DNA from: Gallibacterium salpingitidis
GTDB lineage: Bacteria > Pseudomonadota > Gammaproteobacteria > Enterobacterales > Pasteurellaceae
Assembly: GCF_001678495.1 (NCBI RefSeq)
Contig: NZ_JTJL01000012.1
Location: 124,001-188,000 of the forward strand
DNA length: 64,000 bases
Reading direction: 5' to 3'
Shown here one piece after another: positions 11,003 through 20,294 of the stretch. Each line of letters starts with the position of its first letter. The stretch's first letter is position 1. Below the pieces are notes generated by a model. It made no database searches, had not been told where the DNA came from, and saw nothing but the letters and a program-made list of their open reading frames with translations. Both the position numbers and the translations under genes were made by a program.

Positions 11003-11893
11003 TTATTGTTTTAATTTTGGATCTAGGGCATCGCGCAAACCATCACCCATTAAGTTGAAGGCAAGCACCGTAAATAAAATTGCCAAACCGGGGAAAGTAA
11101 CTACCCACCAAGCTCGTTGTACGAATTGTAATGCTTCTGCTAACATCGCTCCCCATTCCGGTGTTGGTGGTTGTGCGCCAATACCTAAGAAGCCGAGAGC
11201 TGCCATATCTAAGATTGCATTTGAGAAACCCATTGAGGTTTGTACAATGAGTGGTGCCAAACAGTTAGGTAAGATAGTGATAAACATTAAACGGAGAATA
11301 CCTGCACCGGCAACTCTTGAAGAAGTAACATAATCGCGGTTGATTTCATTTAGTACCGAAGCACGAGTTAAACGTACATAACTTGGTAAGGAAACAAAGG
11401 CGATAGCAAAAGAGGCATTCAGTAATGAAGGGCCTAAAATGGCGACAATTGCAATAGCGAGCAATAAGCTTGGTAATGCCAACATAATATCGATAATTCG
11501 CATAATGATAATATCGACAATACCACCAAAATAGCCAGCGATTAAACCTAAAGTTACGCCGAAAATGAATGAAAGTGAAACTACCAATAAGCCAATAAAT
11601 AGTGATAAACGTGCACCATGAATTAAGCGTGAGAGAATATCACGACCAACATCATCGGTACCGAGAATATGATTCCAAGTTCCACCATCTACCCATGCAG
11701 GCGGTAATAAGAACGCATCACGCACTTGCATAATAGGATCATGTGGTGCAATAAAATCAGCAAATACACTAATAAAAAAGATAATCACAATATAGATTAA
11801 ACCAACCACAGCACCTTTATTACGGCTAAAATTAAACCAAAATTCTTGTAGCGGTGTACGTGGTGTTGGTGCGGAAATAGAGGGATTTGACAT
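11003..11893 (-). CDS. dppC: Dipeptide ABC transporter permease DppC
   Basis: Inner-membrane permease of 296 residues with about six membrane segments. It starts with a cytoplasmic N-terminus rich in Pro/Thr and an FWFNFSRNKGAVVGL segment typical of DppC/OppC. The binding-protein-dependent transport loop contacting the ATPases is visible (around YVTSSRVAGAGILRLMFITILPN). It is 10 bp from dppB and dppD. It forms the membrane channel with DppB. Confidence 0.93.
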   Translation of the reverse strand: MSNPSISAPTPRTPLQEFWFNFSRNKGAVVGLIYIVIIFFISVFADFIAPHDPIMQVRDAFLLPPAWVDGGTWNHILGTDDVGRDILSRLIHGARLSLFIGLLVVSLSFIFGVTLGLIAGYFGGIVDIIIMRIIDIMLALPSLLLAIAIVAILGPSLLNASFAIAFVSLPSYVRLTRASVLNEINRDYVTSSRVAGAGILRLMFITILPNCLAPLIVQTSMGFSNAILDMAALGFLGIGAQPPTPEWGAMLAEALQFVQRAWWVVTFPGLAILFTVLAFNLMGDGLRDALDPKLKQ

Positions 11894-11903
11894 GCTTTAA
11901 TCC

Positions 11904-12914
11904 TTATTTACGGTATCTAATACGAGGATTGACCACACCATATAAGAGATCAACCAATAAATTCACAATGATAATAATTGTTGCAATAATTAATACGGCA
12001 CTTTGTACAACAGGATAATCGCGGGCGCGAATTGCTTCGATAACCCATTTACCGATACCTGGCCAAGAGAAAATGGTTTCAGTCAAAATAGCGCCAGATA
12101 ATAGCTGTCCTACGATAAGACCGATAACAGTTACAACAGGAATTAAAGCATTACGCAAAGCGTGAATAACGATAACACGCATTGAGGAAAGCCCTTTAGC
12201 TCGTGCAGTTCGAATATAATCTTCACCTAATACTTCTAACATTGAAGAACGTGTCATTCGTGAAATAACCGCCAATGGGATAGTTCCTAAGACGATAGAT
12301 GGTAAGATGAGGTGCATTACTGCTGATTTAAATGCGCCTGGTTCGCCGGATAGCCAGCTATCGATTAACATAAAACCAGTGACAGAATCGATCCAATATT
12401 CAGCATCAATACGACCGGAAACAGGGGTAAGGTTCCACTGTACAGAAACCAACAACATTAATAATAAGCCCCACCAGAAAATTGGCATAGAGTACCCAGT
12501 CAGAGAAATTGCCATCACCGAGTGATCGAATACCGACCCTCGTTTAATTGCAGCAATAATCCCAATGGGAATACCAATAATAATGGCAAATAGAATTGCA
12601 AAAGTGGCTAATTCAATGGTGGCAGGAAAGAGTGATAAAAACTCATCTAATACAGGAACATTATTTTTGAATGATGTACCAAAATCACCGTGAGCGATCC
12701 CTTTTAAATAATCGAAATATTGTTCTGGTAAAGATTTATCTAAACCTAATTGGTGCATCATTTGTTGATGAACTTCTGGACTTAACCCACGTTCGCCCAT
12801 TCGTATTTCAATTGGATCACCAGGAATAAGATGAATTAGGGCAAAAGTTAAAAGAGTGATACCGATAAAGGTTGGAATAACCATGGCCACCCGTTTGAAA
12901 ATGAATCGAAACAT
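11904..12914 (-). CDS. dppB: Dipeptide ABC transporter permease DppB
   Basis: Inner-membrane permease of 336 residues, partner of DppC. The N-terminus MFRFIFKRVAMVIPTFIGIT and the EAA-type loop (EDYIRTARAKGLSSMRVIVIHALRN) are characteristic of DppB. It is the first gene after a 100-bp gap and hairpin downstream of dppA, which fits lower expression than that of the binding protein. Confidence 0.93.
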   Translation of the reverse strand: MFRFIFKRVAMVIPTFIGITLLTFALIHLIPGDPIEIRMGERGLSPEVHQQMMHQLGLDKSLPEQYFDYLKGIAHGDFGTSFKNNVPVLDEFLSLFPATIELATFAILFAIIIGIPIGIIAAIKRGSVFDHSVMAISLTGYSMPIFWWGLLLMLLVSVQWNLTPVSGRIDAEYWIDSVTGFMLIDSWLSGEPGAFKSAVMHLILPSIVLGTIPLAVISRMTRSSMLEVLGEDYIRTARAKGLSSMRVIVIHALRNALIPVVTVIGLIVGQLLSGAILTETIFSWPGIGKWVIEAIRARDYPVVQSAVLIIATIIIIVNLLVDLLYGVVNPRIRYRK

Positions 12915-12940
12915 ATTAACTGCTCGCTAATTATCAAAGA

Positions 12941-12971
12941 TATTCTTGCCATAGATCCTATGGCAAGAATA
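12941..12971 (-). terminator. Intercistronic hairpin between dppA and dppB
   Basis: A perfect 13-bp inverted repeat, TATTCTTGCCATA with TATGGCAAGAATA, has a 5-base loop. It lacks a T run on the minus strand, so it is more likely an RNA-stability or attenuation element that keeps dppA mRNA abundant relative to the membrane genes. Confidence 0.8.
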
Positions 12972-13014
12972 GTTATTATAGTTATCAAAAAGTCAAGTAA
13001 TATAGCTGGAGCGA

Positions 13015-14610
13015 CTATTCTAAGTCAACGCCATAAAACGGATGAAGCCCGAATGGATTGATCACATAGTTCTTCACTTCTTTACGAACTGGTTCGTAAG
13101 TGGTTGAGTGAGCAATAGTGATCCAAGGTGCTTGTTCTTTAAATATCACTTGAGCTTGTTTGTATAATTCAACACGTTTCGCGTGATCGTTTGATTGAAC
13201 CGCTTCACGAATTAATTTATCAAATGGTGCGTAACAGAATTTAGCATAGTTAGAGCCTTGTTCTTTTGATGCACAGCTTAATAGTGTACCGAAGAAGTTA
13301 TCTGGGTCACCGTTATCACCAGTCCAACCCATCATACCTGTTGGATCTTCACCTTTTCTCATACGTTGTAAGTATTCACCCCATTCGTAGCTAACAATTT
13401 TGGCGTCAACACCAACTTTTTTCCAGTCAGCTTGAACCAATTCAGCCATACGGCGAGCATTTGGGTTGTATGGACGTGAAACCGGCATTGCCCACAATTC
13501 AGTGCTGAAACCTTTTTCAAAGCCAGCTTCTTTTAATAACTGTTTCGCTTTTTCAGGGTTATATTCGTAGTCTTTGATGTCATCATTGTAAGACCATATT
13601 GTTGGTGGAATTGGATTTTTCGCTACTTGACCGCTACCTTGATAAACTGCATCAATAATCGCTTTCTTATTTACAGCATAGTTTAATGCTTGACGCACTT
13701 TCACATTATCAAATGGTGATTTGGTTACGTTGAAGCTTAAGTAGCCAATATTAAGTCCAGGTGCTTTATACACATTAAGATCTGGATTTTTTTGCATATC
13801 CGCAATATCTGCTGGGTTTGGATATGGCATTACTTGGCATTCACCTTTTTTCAATTTCGCATAACGTACAGATGCATCAGGAGTAATTGCAAATACTAAA
13901 CGATCAATTTTTGCCTTGCCTTCCCAATAATTATCAAACGCTTTATAGCGAATTAAAGAGTCTTTTTGATAAGAAACAAATTCAAATGGACCTGTACCAA
14001 TTGGATTGGTATCAACAGTTTCAGGTTTTCCTGCAGCTAACATTTTATCGGCATATTCTTTAGAAAGCATAGAAGCGAAATCCATCGCCAAGTTAGCTAA
14101 AAACGGTGAGTTTGGAGCTTTTAAGGTAAAACGAACAGTGTAATCATCAATTTTTTCAATTTTATCAATGATATTATTCATATCCATACCAATAAAGTAT
14201 TCGTAAGAACCGCCAGAAACTTTGTGATATGGGTTATTTGGATCTAACTGACGATTAAATGAGAATAAAACGTCATCTGCATTAAAGTCACGAGTTGGTT
14301 TGAATAATTTATTAGATTGGAATTTTACGCCTTTACGCAGATGGAAAGTATAAACTTTACCATCTTCTGAAACATCCCAACTTTCCGCTAATGATGGTAC
14401 CACGTCTGTTTTACCGCGTGCAAAAACAGTTAATCGGTTATAAATTGCTTGTCCACTAGCATCAATTGATGAACCGTCGGTAACGAGTTGTGGGTTGAAA
14501 GAGGAAGGAGAGGCTTCAGAACAATAAACTAATGTTTTCGGAGCGGCGAATACTGCAGTAGATAAAGATAAGGCTAATGTAGTCAATGAGAGTTTTGTGA
14601 GTTTTTTCAT
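13015..14610 (-). CDS. dppA: Periplasmic dipeptide-binding protein DppA
   Basis: Family 5 extracellular solute-binding protein of 531 residues that captures dipeptides in the periplasm for DppBCDF; relatives in this family also bind haem (HbpA). A classic signal peptide ends in AVFA before APKTLVYCSEASP; there is no lipobox, so the protein is soluble. Long identical stretches to E. coli DppA are recognisable, such as NPYHKVSGGSYEYF, SITPDASVRYAKL-like and MPYPNPADI. A GGAGAAACT ribosome site precedes the ATG. It heads the operon and is divergent from putA. Confidence 0.94.
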   Translation of the reverse strand: MKKLTKLSLTTLALSLSTAVFAAPKTLVYCSEASPSSFNPQLVTDGSSIDASGQAIYNRLTVFARGKTDVVPSLAESWDVSEDGKVYTFHLRKGVKFQSNKLFKPTRDFNADDVLFSFNRQLDPNNPYHKVSGGSYEYFIGMDMNNIIDKIEKIDDYTVRFTLKAPNSPFLANLAMDFASMLSKEYADKMLAAGKPETVDTNPIGTGPFEFVSYQKDSLIRYKAFDNYWEGKAKIDRLVFAITPDASVRYAKLKKGECQVMPYPNPADIADMQKNPDLNVYKAPGLNIGYLSFNVTKSPFDNVKVRQALNYAVNKKAIIDAVYQGSGQVAKNPIPPTIWSYNDDIKDYEYNPEKAKQLLKEAGFEKGFSTELWAMPVSRPYNPNARRMAELVQADWKKVGVDAKIVSYEWGEYLQRMRKGEDPTGMMGWTGDNGDPDNFFGTLLSCASKEQGSNYAKFCYAPFDKLIREAVQSNDHAKRVELYKQAQVIFKEQAPWITIAHSTTYEPVRKEVKNYVINPFGLHPFYGVDLE

Positions 14611-14784
14611 AGTTTCTCCAGTTTGAGTGTGTTTAGCAGTAATTTTTATATAAAGTTGTATAAAACCCGTTTATTTACATATTAATAACTGATTTTGTCA
14701 AGAGGCAAAAAAGCATCTTAACTAATATAAATGTAACACTTTTTGCTGAGGTTGTATTTATGTTTTTAAATTGTTAAATAAATT

Positions 14785-14800
14785 TTTGAATGGAGTCACA
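14785..14800. promoter_or_regulatory. CRP-like site between dppA and putA
   Basis: TTTGA-ATGGAG-TCACA matches the CRP core TGTGA-N6-TCACA with one mismatch, within AT-rich flanks. It lies in the 279-bp divergent promoter region and could act on either gene. A weak -10 (TATTTT, 14823-14828) would put it near -42 relative to putA. No other element was recognised between 14611 and 14889. Confidence 0.45.
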
Positions 14801-14889
14801 AATTTAACAAATTAATATTTATTATTTTAAACAATCTTTTACACTTATGTTCGTTTATTTCTCATAACATTTGATGGGTAGAGTCTAAA

Positions 14890-17800
14890 ATGCAATATCA
14901 ATATGCCAATGATTTCAGTCAAAAATCTGAATTACGCCAATTAATTAGCCAAAATTATGCTTGTTCTGAAAAAGAAGCAGTAACTAAATTAGTTAATACA
15001 TTAAATTTTTCCGCAGAACAGGAAGCTTCCATTGAAAATGTAGCTAGACAGTTGATCACAAAAATTCGCGAGAAAAAACAGAAACATTATGGTGTTGATG
15101 CTTTAATGCACGAATTTTCTTTGGGATGTGATGAAGGTATTGCATTAATGTGTTTAGCGGAAGCGTTATTACGTATTCCAGATACTGAAACACGTTATGC
15201 GTTAATTGATGACAAATTAAAATTAGGTAATTGGCGAGCACACGTAAAAAGATCTGGTTCGTTATTTACGAATGCGGCAAGTTATGGCTTATTGTTAGGC
15301 AGTAAAATTAGTGCTGCATTAAGTGAAGAAGTACTTTCGTCGGCGTTAATGAAGAGTTTCGCTAAATTATCTGCGCCAATGATGAAATTAGCCATTGAAA
15401 AAGCAATGGGTATCTTAGGTGATCAGTTTGTTACTGGCGAAACAATGGAAGATGCGTTAAAGAATATTGTTGATCGTGAAAAGATGGGATATTGCTTCTC
15501 GTTCGATATGCTTGGCGAAGCAGCAATGACAATGCAAGATGCCGATAAATATTTACAAGATTATATAGAAGCAATTCATGCAGTAGGGCGCCAATCAGCA
15601 GGGCGTTCGCTTTATGATACTAATGGTGTTTCAGTTAAATTATCAGCGATTCATCCACGTTATTCTCGTTCACAACAACAACGAGTAATGCAAGAGTTAT
15701 ATCCACGTTTAAAACAGTTATTTGTATTAGCGAAACAATACAATATTGGATTAAATATTGATGCAGAAGAGGCGTCACGTTTAGAAATCTCTTTAGATTT
15801 ATTGGAGAAATTATTACAAGATCCTGATTTAGCTGGGTTTGATGGTATTGGTTTCGTAGTACAAGCCTACTCAAAACGTTGCCCTTATGTTTTAGATTAC
15901 ATCATTGAAATGAATCGTCGTTATCAACGCAAAATGATGGTGCGCTTAGTAAAAGGAGCTTACTGGGATAGTGAAATTAAATGGGCGCAAACGGAGGGCG
16001 TGGTAGGTTTTCCGTTATATACACGTAAAGTACATACCGATATTTCTTATTTAAGTTGCGCACAAAAATTATTAGCGGCACAAGATGTTATTTACCCACA
16101 ATTTGCTACACACAATGTACAGACGCTTTCGACAATTGCTGAATTAGGCAAAGGTAAAGAGTTTGAGTTCCAATGCTTACATGGTATGGGGGAAACGCTT
16201 TATGATAATGTGGTTGGTGCGCACCAATTTAACCGTCGAGTACGTGTATATGCACCAGTAGGTACACATCAAACTTTATTGGCTTACTTGGTGCGTCGTT
16301 TACTAGAAAATGGTGCGAACTCTTCGTTTGTCCATCAGTTAGTTGATCCTAATATTTCCATTGCAGAGTTGATCGAAGCGCCTTGGAAAAAATTCGTTCG
16401 TTTCCAAGGGGAGCCGAATAAAGCCATAAAATTACCAGCAAATTTATTCGCAGGACGTCGTAACTCTAAAGGATTCAATTTAAATGATGAAACAGCATTA
16501 TGCCAATTGGAAACAGCACTAAATCAAGCTCAATATGGTGATGTGAGTTCTTTATGTGCTGTTGAAGTTTCGACGGGAAGTCAATTTACAGTCATCAATC
16601 CAGCACAGCAAGATCATAGCTTGGCTCAAGCCAATTTTATGGCTGCGGAATCAGCAGCAGCGGTATTCCAAGCTGCAGCAAATAGTGTATGGAAAGAAAA
16701 ATCAGTAGAGGAACGCGCCGTTATTCTGGAAAAAGCGGCTGATCTTTATGAAGAAAATTATGGTTTATTAATTAAACTCGCGATTGAAGAAGCGGGTAAA
16801 ACCTTACCTAATGCAATAGGTGAATTACGAGAAGCAGTTGATTTCTTACGTTATTATGCTGAGCAAATTCGTTTCTTAGCAGAAAAAGGTGCATTAGCAG
16901 CGCCATTAGGCTCGATCTTATGTATTTCTCCATGGAATTTCCCATTGGCTATCTTTACAGGACAAATTGCAGCAGCGTTAGCAGCTGGCAATAGTGTAGT
17001 CGCCAAACCAGCAGAACAAACTTCATTGATTGCATATTATGCTGTGAATTTATTACATCAAGCAGGTGTGCCACAAGACGCTCTCCAACTGACCCTAGGG
17101 GCAGGAGAATTAGGTGCTGCATTAGTAGCACAACCATTTAATGGTGTGATGTTTACTGGTTCTACCGAAGTGGCTCATTTAATTAATAAGCAATTAATCA
17201 CAAGAGATGATCAACCTGTGTTTATCGCTGAAACAGGCGGTATGAATGCGATGATTGTGGATTCGTCAGCATTGTTAGAACAGGTGGTTACGGATGTTTT
17301 AAGTTCAGCGTTTGATTCTGCTGGACAACGTTGTTCTGCTTTAAGAATTTTATTGGTACAAGAAGATATTGCAGATCGTTTGTATCAAATGTTAACGGAA
17401 GCAATGCAAGAATTAGTATTAGGTAATCCGGCACATTTAAATACAGATATTGGGCCGGTTATTGATCAAGAAGCACAGCAAAAATTACTTGATTATCAAG
17501 AAACCGTCCGTAAAATCTCTCGTCGTTATTTGGAATTGACTGCACCAACAAATGGACATTTTGTCGCTCCATCAATCTATGAATTGGGTTCTTTAGATCA
17601 AATTACCCATGAAGTATTTGGTCCAATTCTGCATTTCGTTCGTTATCGGATTCAAGCATTACCAAGATTGCTATCAGAAATTAATGCGAAAGGATATGCG
17701 CTTACTGGTGGCTGCCATAGTCGTATTCAACGGACAGTGAAGTTTGTTGAAGAGAATTTGCAGTGTGGTAATTTCTATATTAATCGTAATATTGTTGGCG

Positions 17801-18330
17801 CAGTGGTAGGTGTTCAACCGTTTGGTGGACATGGTCTGTCTGGAACAGGTCCGAAGGCTGGTGGTGAGTTGTATGTGCAACGTTTAACTAAAACTGCTCA
17901 ATATTATTCGTCTTTGGTAGAAACACCGAAAGTATTACCAAGTATTACAGGTGAGCTTAATAGTATCGATTATAAAACGACAACGGTTTTATTACTTGGT
18001 GATGATACTGCACGTTTGCTTGCAGCTTATAAGAATTTACAACAAGCAGGGTTTAAAGTTGTAGTGGAAAAAGGTAATCCATTACTTGAACAAGAGTTGA
18101 CTGATTTAGAGTGTCGCATTGATGGGCAGTATTATCAAAAAGGTGTTTTCGTTTCACCAATTAGCCAAGAGCAACGTCGCGCTTTAACGGAAAATAATCC
18201 AGCGATTTTCTGTTTATATGATTGGACAACAACTCAAGATTTAACTTTGTTGTATCACGAGTTTTCACGTAGTGAAAATATTGCGGCCGCAGGTGGAAAT
18301 GCAACACTGATGGCTATTGAAGAACAATAA
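14890..18330 (+). CDS. putA: Bifunctional proline dehydrogenase / P5C dehydrogenase PutA
   Basis: Oxidises proline to glutamate in two steps at the membrane surface: FAD-dependent proline dehydrogenase, then NAD-dependent pyrroline-5-carboxylate dehydrogenase. At 1146 residues it is shorter than E. coli PutA (1320) and lacks the N-terminal ribbon-helix-helix DNA-binding domain; residue 1 falls just before the region equivalent to the PutA arm. Seen: the FAD-barrel motifs INIDAEE, FVVQAYSKRC, RLVKGAYWDSEIK and YAPVGTH, then the aldehyde dehydrogenase half with CISPWNFPLAIFTGQ, catalytic Glu in AETGGMN and Cys in SAGQRCSALR, and a PutA C-terminal domain to about residue 1140. putP follows 22 bp later, so the two form a proline-use operon. 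Confidence 0.95.
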   Translation: MQYQYANDFSQKSELRQLISQNYACSEKEAVTKLVNTLNFSAEQEASIENVARQLITKIREKKQKHYGVDALMHEFSLGCDEGIALMCLAEALLRIPDTETRYALIDDKLKLGNWRAHVKRSGSLFTNAASYGLLLGSKISAALSEEVLSSALMKSFAKLSAPMMKLAIEKAMGILGDQFVTGETMEDALKNIVDREKMGYCFSFDMLGEAAMTMQDADKYLQDYIEAIHAVGRQSAGRSLYDTNGVSVKLSAIHPRYSRSQQQRVMQELYPRLKQLFVLAKQYNIGLNIDAEEASRLEISLDLLEKLLQDPDLAGFDGIGFVVQAYSKRCPYVLDYIIEMNRRYQRKMMVRLVKGAYWDSEIKWAQTEGVVGFPLYTRKVHTDISYLSCAQKLLAAQDVIYPQFATHNVQTLSTIAELGKGKEFEFQCLHGMGETLYDNVVGAHQFNRRVRVYAPVGTHQTLLAYLVRRLLENGANSSFVHQLVDPNISIAELIEAPWKKFVRFQGEPNKAIKLPANLFAGRRNSKGFNLNDETALCQLETALNQAQYGDVSSLCAVEVSTGSQFTVINPAQQDHSLAQANFMAAESAAAVFQAAANSVWKEKSVEERAVILEKAADLYEENYGLLIKLAIEEAGKTLPNAIGELREAVDFLRYYAEQIRFLAEKGALAAPLGSILCISPWNFPLAIFTGQIAAALAAGNSVVAKPAEQTSLIAYYAVNLLHQAGVPQDALQLTLGAGELGAALVAQPFNGVMFTGSTEVAHLINKQLITRDDQPVFIAETGGMNAMIVDSSALLEQVVTDVLSSAFDSAGQRCSALRILLVQEDIADRLYQMLTEAMQELVLGNPAHLNTDIGPVIDQEAQQKLLDYQETVRKISRRYLELTAPTNGHFVAPSIYELGSLDQITHEVFGPILHFVRYRIQALPRLLSEINAKGYALTGGCHSRIQRTVKFVEENLQCGNFYINRNIVGAVVGVQPFGGHGLSGTGPKAGGELYVQRLTKTAQYYSSLVETPKVLPSITGELNSIDYKTTTVLLLGDDTARLLAAYKNLQQAGFKVVVEKGNPLLEQELTDLECRIDGQYYQKGVFVSPISQEQRRALTENNPAIFCLYDWTTTQDLTLLYHEFSRSENIAAAGGNATLMAIEEQ

Positions 18331-18352
18331 CCAACAAATACAGGAAGAATGT

Positions 18353-19858
18353 ATGCAAAACTATCAAATTTATACGGCTTTCGCCTTATACCTTTTCGTT
18401 ATTTTAGGCATAGGTATCTATGCGTATTATTCCACCAAAAATTTTAATGACTATATTTTAGGTGGTCGTAAAATGGGCAGCTTTGTTACCGCAATGTCAG
18501 CTGGTGCGTCAGATATGTCTGGTTGGCTATTGTTGGGATTGCCAGGCGCAATTTTTGTTACTGGCTTATCAGAAGCGTGGATTGCAGTAGGTTTAACCAT
18601 CGGTGCTTACTTCAATTATCGTATTGTTGCTGGACGGTTGCGGGTATTTACTGAACAATATGGTAATGCATTAACGCTTCCTGAGTTTTTTGCTGTGCGT
18701 TTCCCTCGTCGTGCGAAATCACTAAAGATTATTTCATCTTCAGTAATTCTGTTTTTCTTCACCATCTATTGTGCATCTGGGGTTGTGGCAGGAGCAAAAT
18801 TATTCCAAAGTTTGTTAGGTATTGATTATGGTACTGCCTTGCTGTTTGGTGCAATTGCTACTATTACCTACACTTTTATTGGTGGCTATTTGGCAATTTC
18901 ATGGAGTGATACTATTCAAGCCTCTTTGATGATTTTCGCCTTGTTATTAGCGCCTGTGATTGTCTTATTGAATATTAGTTGGGGAGATATTACTGCAGCA
19001 TTGGCAGTGAAGTCTGAACAAACAGGTATCCCATATTCAAATTGGTTGTATAACGTATCTGGAATTGGCGTAATTTCAGCGCTTTCTTGGGGCTTAGGCT
19101 ATTTTGGCCAACCGCATATTCTTGCTCGTTTTATGGCAGCAAGCTCTGTACAAGCATTGGAAAAAGCACGTGTTATCGGCATTACCTGGATGATCTTATG
19201 TCTTGGTGGTGCTTGTGCGGTCGGTTATTTCGGTTTAGCTTACTTTGAAGTTAATAAAGTGATGTTGGATTCTGCTGAATCGGTGTTTATCGAGGTTTCA
19301 AAAGCAATCTTTAATCCATGGATTGTTGGAATCGTATTGTCAGCAATTTTAGCAGCGATAATGAGTACCTTATCAGCGCAATTCTTGATGTGTTCAGCGG
19401 CAATTACAGAAGACTTTTATCATGGTTTCTTACGCAAAAATGCGTCAAGCAAAGAGTTAGTTTGGGTTGGTCGTGTGATGGTATTAATTATTGCTGTAGT
19501 CGCAATGTGGATTGCACAAGATCCAAATTCTAAAGTGATGGGCTTAGTTTCTTATGCGTGGGCAGGCTTTGGAGCATCTTTTGGTCCATTAGTTATTCTT
19601 TCACTATTTAATCGTAACATTACTTCTAATGCTGCATTATGGGGAATGTTAGCTGGTGCGGTGACCGTAGTAGCGTGGAAACCATTGATGCAGACATTAA
19701 ATTGGAATGATATTGCGAATTTATATGAGATTATTCCAGGATTTTTAGCTTGTTCGATCGTTACTGTAACATCATCTATTTTCTCACCAGTTGCTGAAGA
19801 TGTTGCTGAGAAATTTGATGCAGCAGTAGATGCATTTAATACTCAGAAAAGTGCATAA
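18353..19858 (+). CDS. putP: Sodium/proline symporter PutP
   Basis: Inner-membrane Na+/proline symporter of the SSS family (about 13 membrane segments, about 501 residues). Motifs typical of PutP include LGGRKMGSFVTAMSAGASDMS near the start, GGYLAISWSD and LSAILAAIMSTLSAQ. I use the ATG at 18353 because a GGAAGA ribosome site lies before it and family members begin about there. An upstream ATG at 18317 would overlap the putA end. Co-transcribed with putA. Confidence 0.95.
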   Translation: MQNYQIYTAFALYLFVILGIGIYAYYSTKNFNDYILGGRKMGSFVTAMSAGASDMSGWLLLGLPGAIFVTGLSEAWIAVGLTIGAYFNYRIVAGRLRVFTEQYGNALTLPEFFAVRFPRRAKSLKIISSSVILFFFTIYCASGVVAGAKLFQSLLGIDYGTALLFGAIATITYTFIGGYLAISWSDTIQASLMIFALLLAPVIVLLNISWGDITAALAVKSEQTGIPYSNWLYNVSGIGVISALSWGLGYFGQPHILARFMAASSVQALEKARVIGITWMILCLGGACAVGYFGLAYFEVNKVMLDSAESVFIEVSKAIFNPWIVGIVLSAILAAIMSTLSAQFLMCSAAITEDFYHGFLRKNASSKELVWVGRVMVLIIAVVAMWIAQDPNSKVMGLVSYAWAGFGASFGPLVILSLFNRNITSNAALWGMLAGAVTVVAWKPLMQTLNWNDIANLYEIIPGFLACSIVTVTSSIFSPVAEDVAEKFDAAVDAFNTQKSA

Positions 19859-19877
19859 ATAAATTAAAATTTTCTGA

Positions 19878-19907
19878 AAGGCTGATAATTGAGATCAGCC
19901 TTTTTAT
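19878..19907 (+). terminator. Rho-independent terminator of putAP
   Basis: A 9-bp stem, AAGGCTGAT with ATCAGCCTT, and a 7-base loop are followed by TTTATT. It begins 19 bp after the putP stop. Confidence 0.9.
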
Positions 19908-20042
19908 TGTGTTACGACTAGATTTATCTATTCTTTAGTCAAAGAATAGATAATCTGAAAGGATTGTCCTAAAAAGACTTGACGAATTTAGGGAAAGTGA
20001 ATATATTGCAACTCCTTAATTTCATTGATTACTTCATTTTAA

Positions 20043-20132
20043 GGTGAGATGTCCGAGAGGCTGAAGGAGCACGCCTGGAAAGTGTGTATGTGCGAAAGTG
20101 CATCGAGGGTTCGAATCCCTCTCTCACCGCCA
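20043..20132 (+). tRNA. tRNA-Ser (anticodon GGA)
   Basis: A 90-base class II tRNA with acceptor stem GGTGAGA/TCTCACC, discriminator G and encoded CCA. The anticodon loop is CTGGAAA, giving anticodon GGA (serine codons UCC/UCU). It has the long variable arm of serine tRNAs and a TTCGAATC T-loop. It lies alone between putP and glpK. The rest of 19859-20294 holds only the two terminators. Confidence 0.96.
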
Positions 20133-20216
20133 TTTTTATTTATCCCTTTTAACGTTTAGATTTCAAATACTATTTCTGTATTGCAAATTAATGATGATGT
20201 TTGGTTTAGCGTGAGA

Positions 20217-20250
20217 AAAACCTACAATCTATAAATAAATTGTAGGTTTT
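20217..20250. terminator. Bidirectional terminator between tRNA-Ser and glpK
   Basis: A perfect 12-bp stem, AAAACCTACAAT with ATTGTAGGTTTT, encloses a 10-base loop. A and T ends on either side let it serve the rightward tRNA transcript and the leftward glpFK operon. Confidence 0.85.
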
Positions 20251-20294
20251 GATTATGGACGAATTATGGGGTTTATTGATTTGTATAATCTATT

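Noticed and set aside
20043-20132. tRNA-Ser as an integration site for a genomic island
   Set aside because: No integrase, no direct repeat of the tRNA 3' end and no change in gene content was seen on either side.
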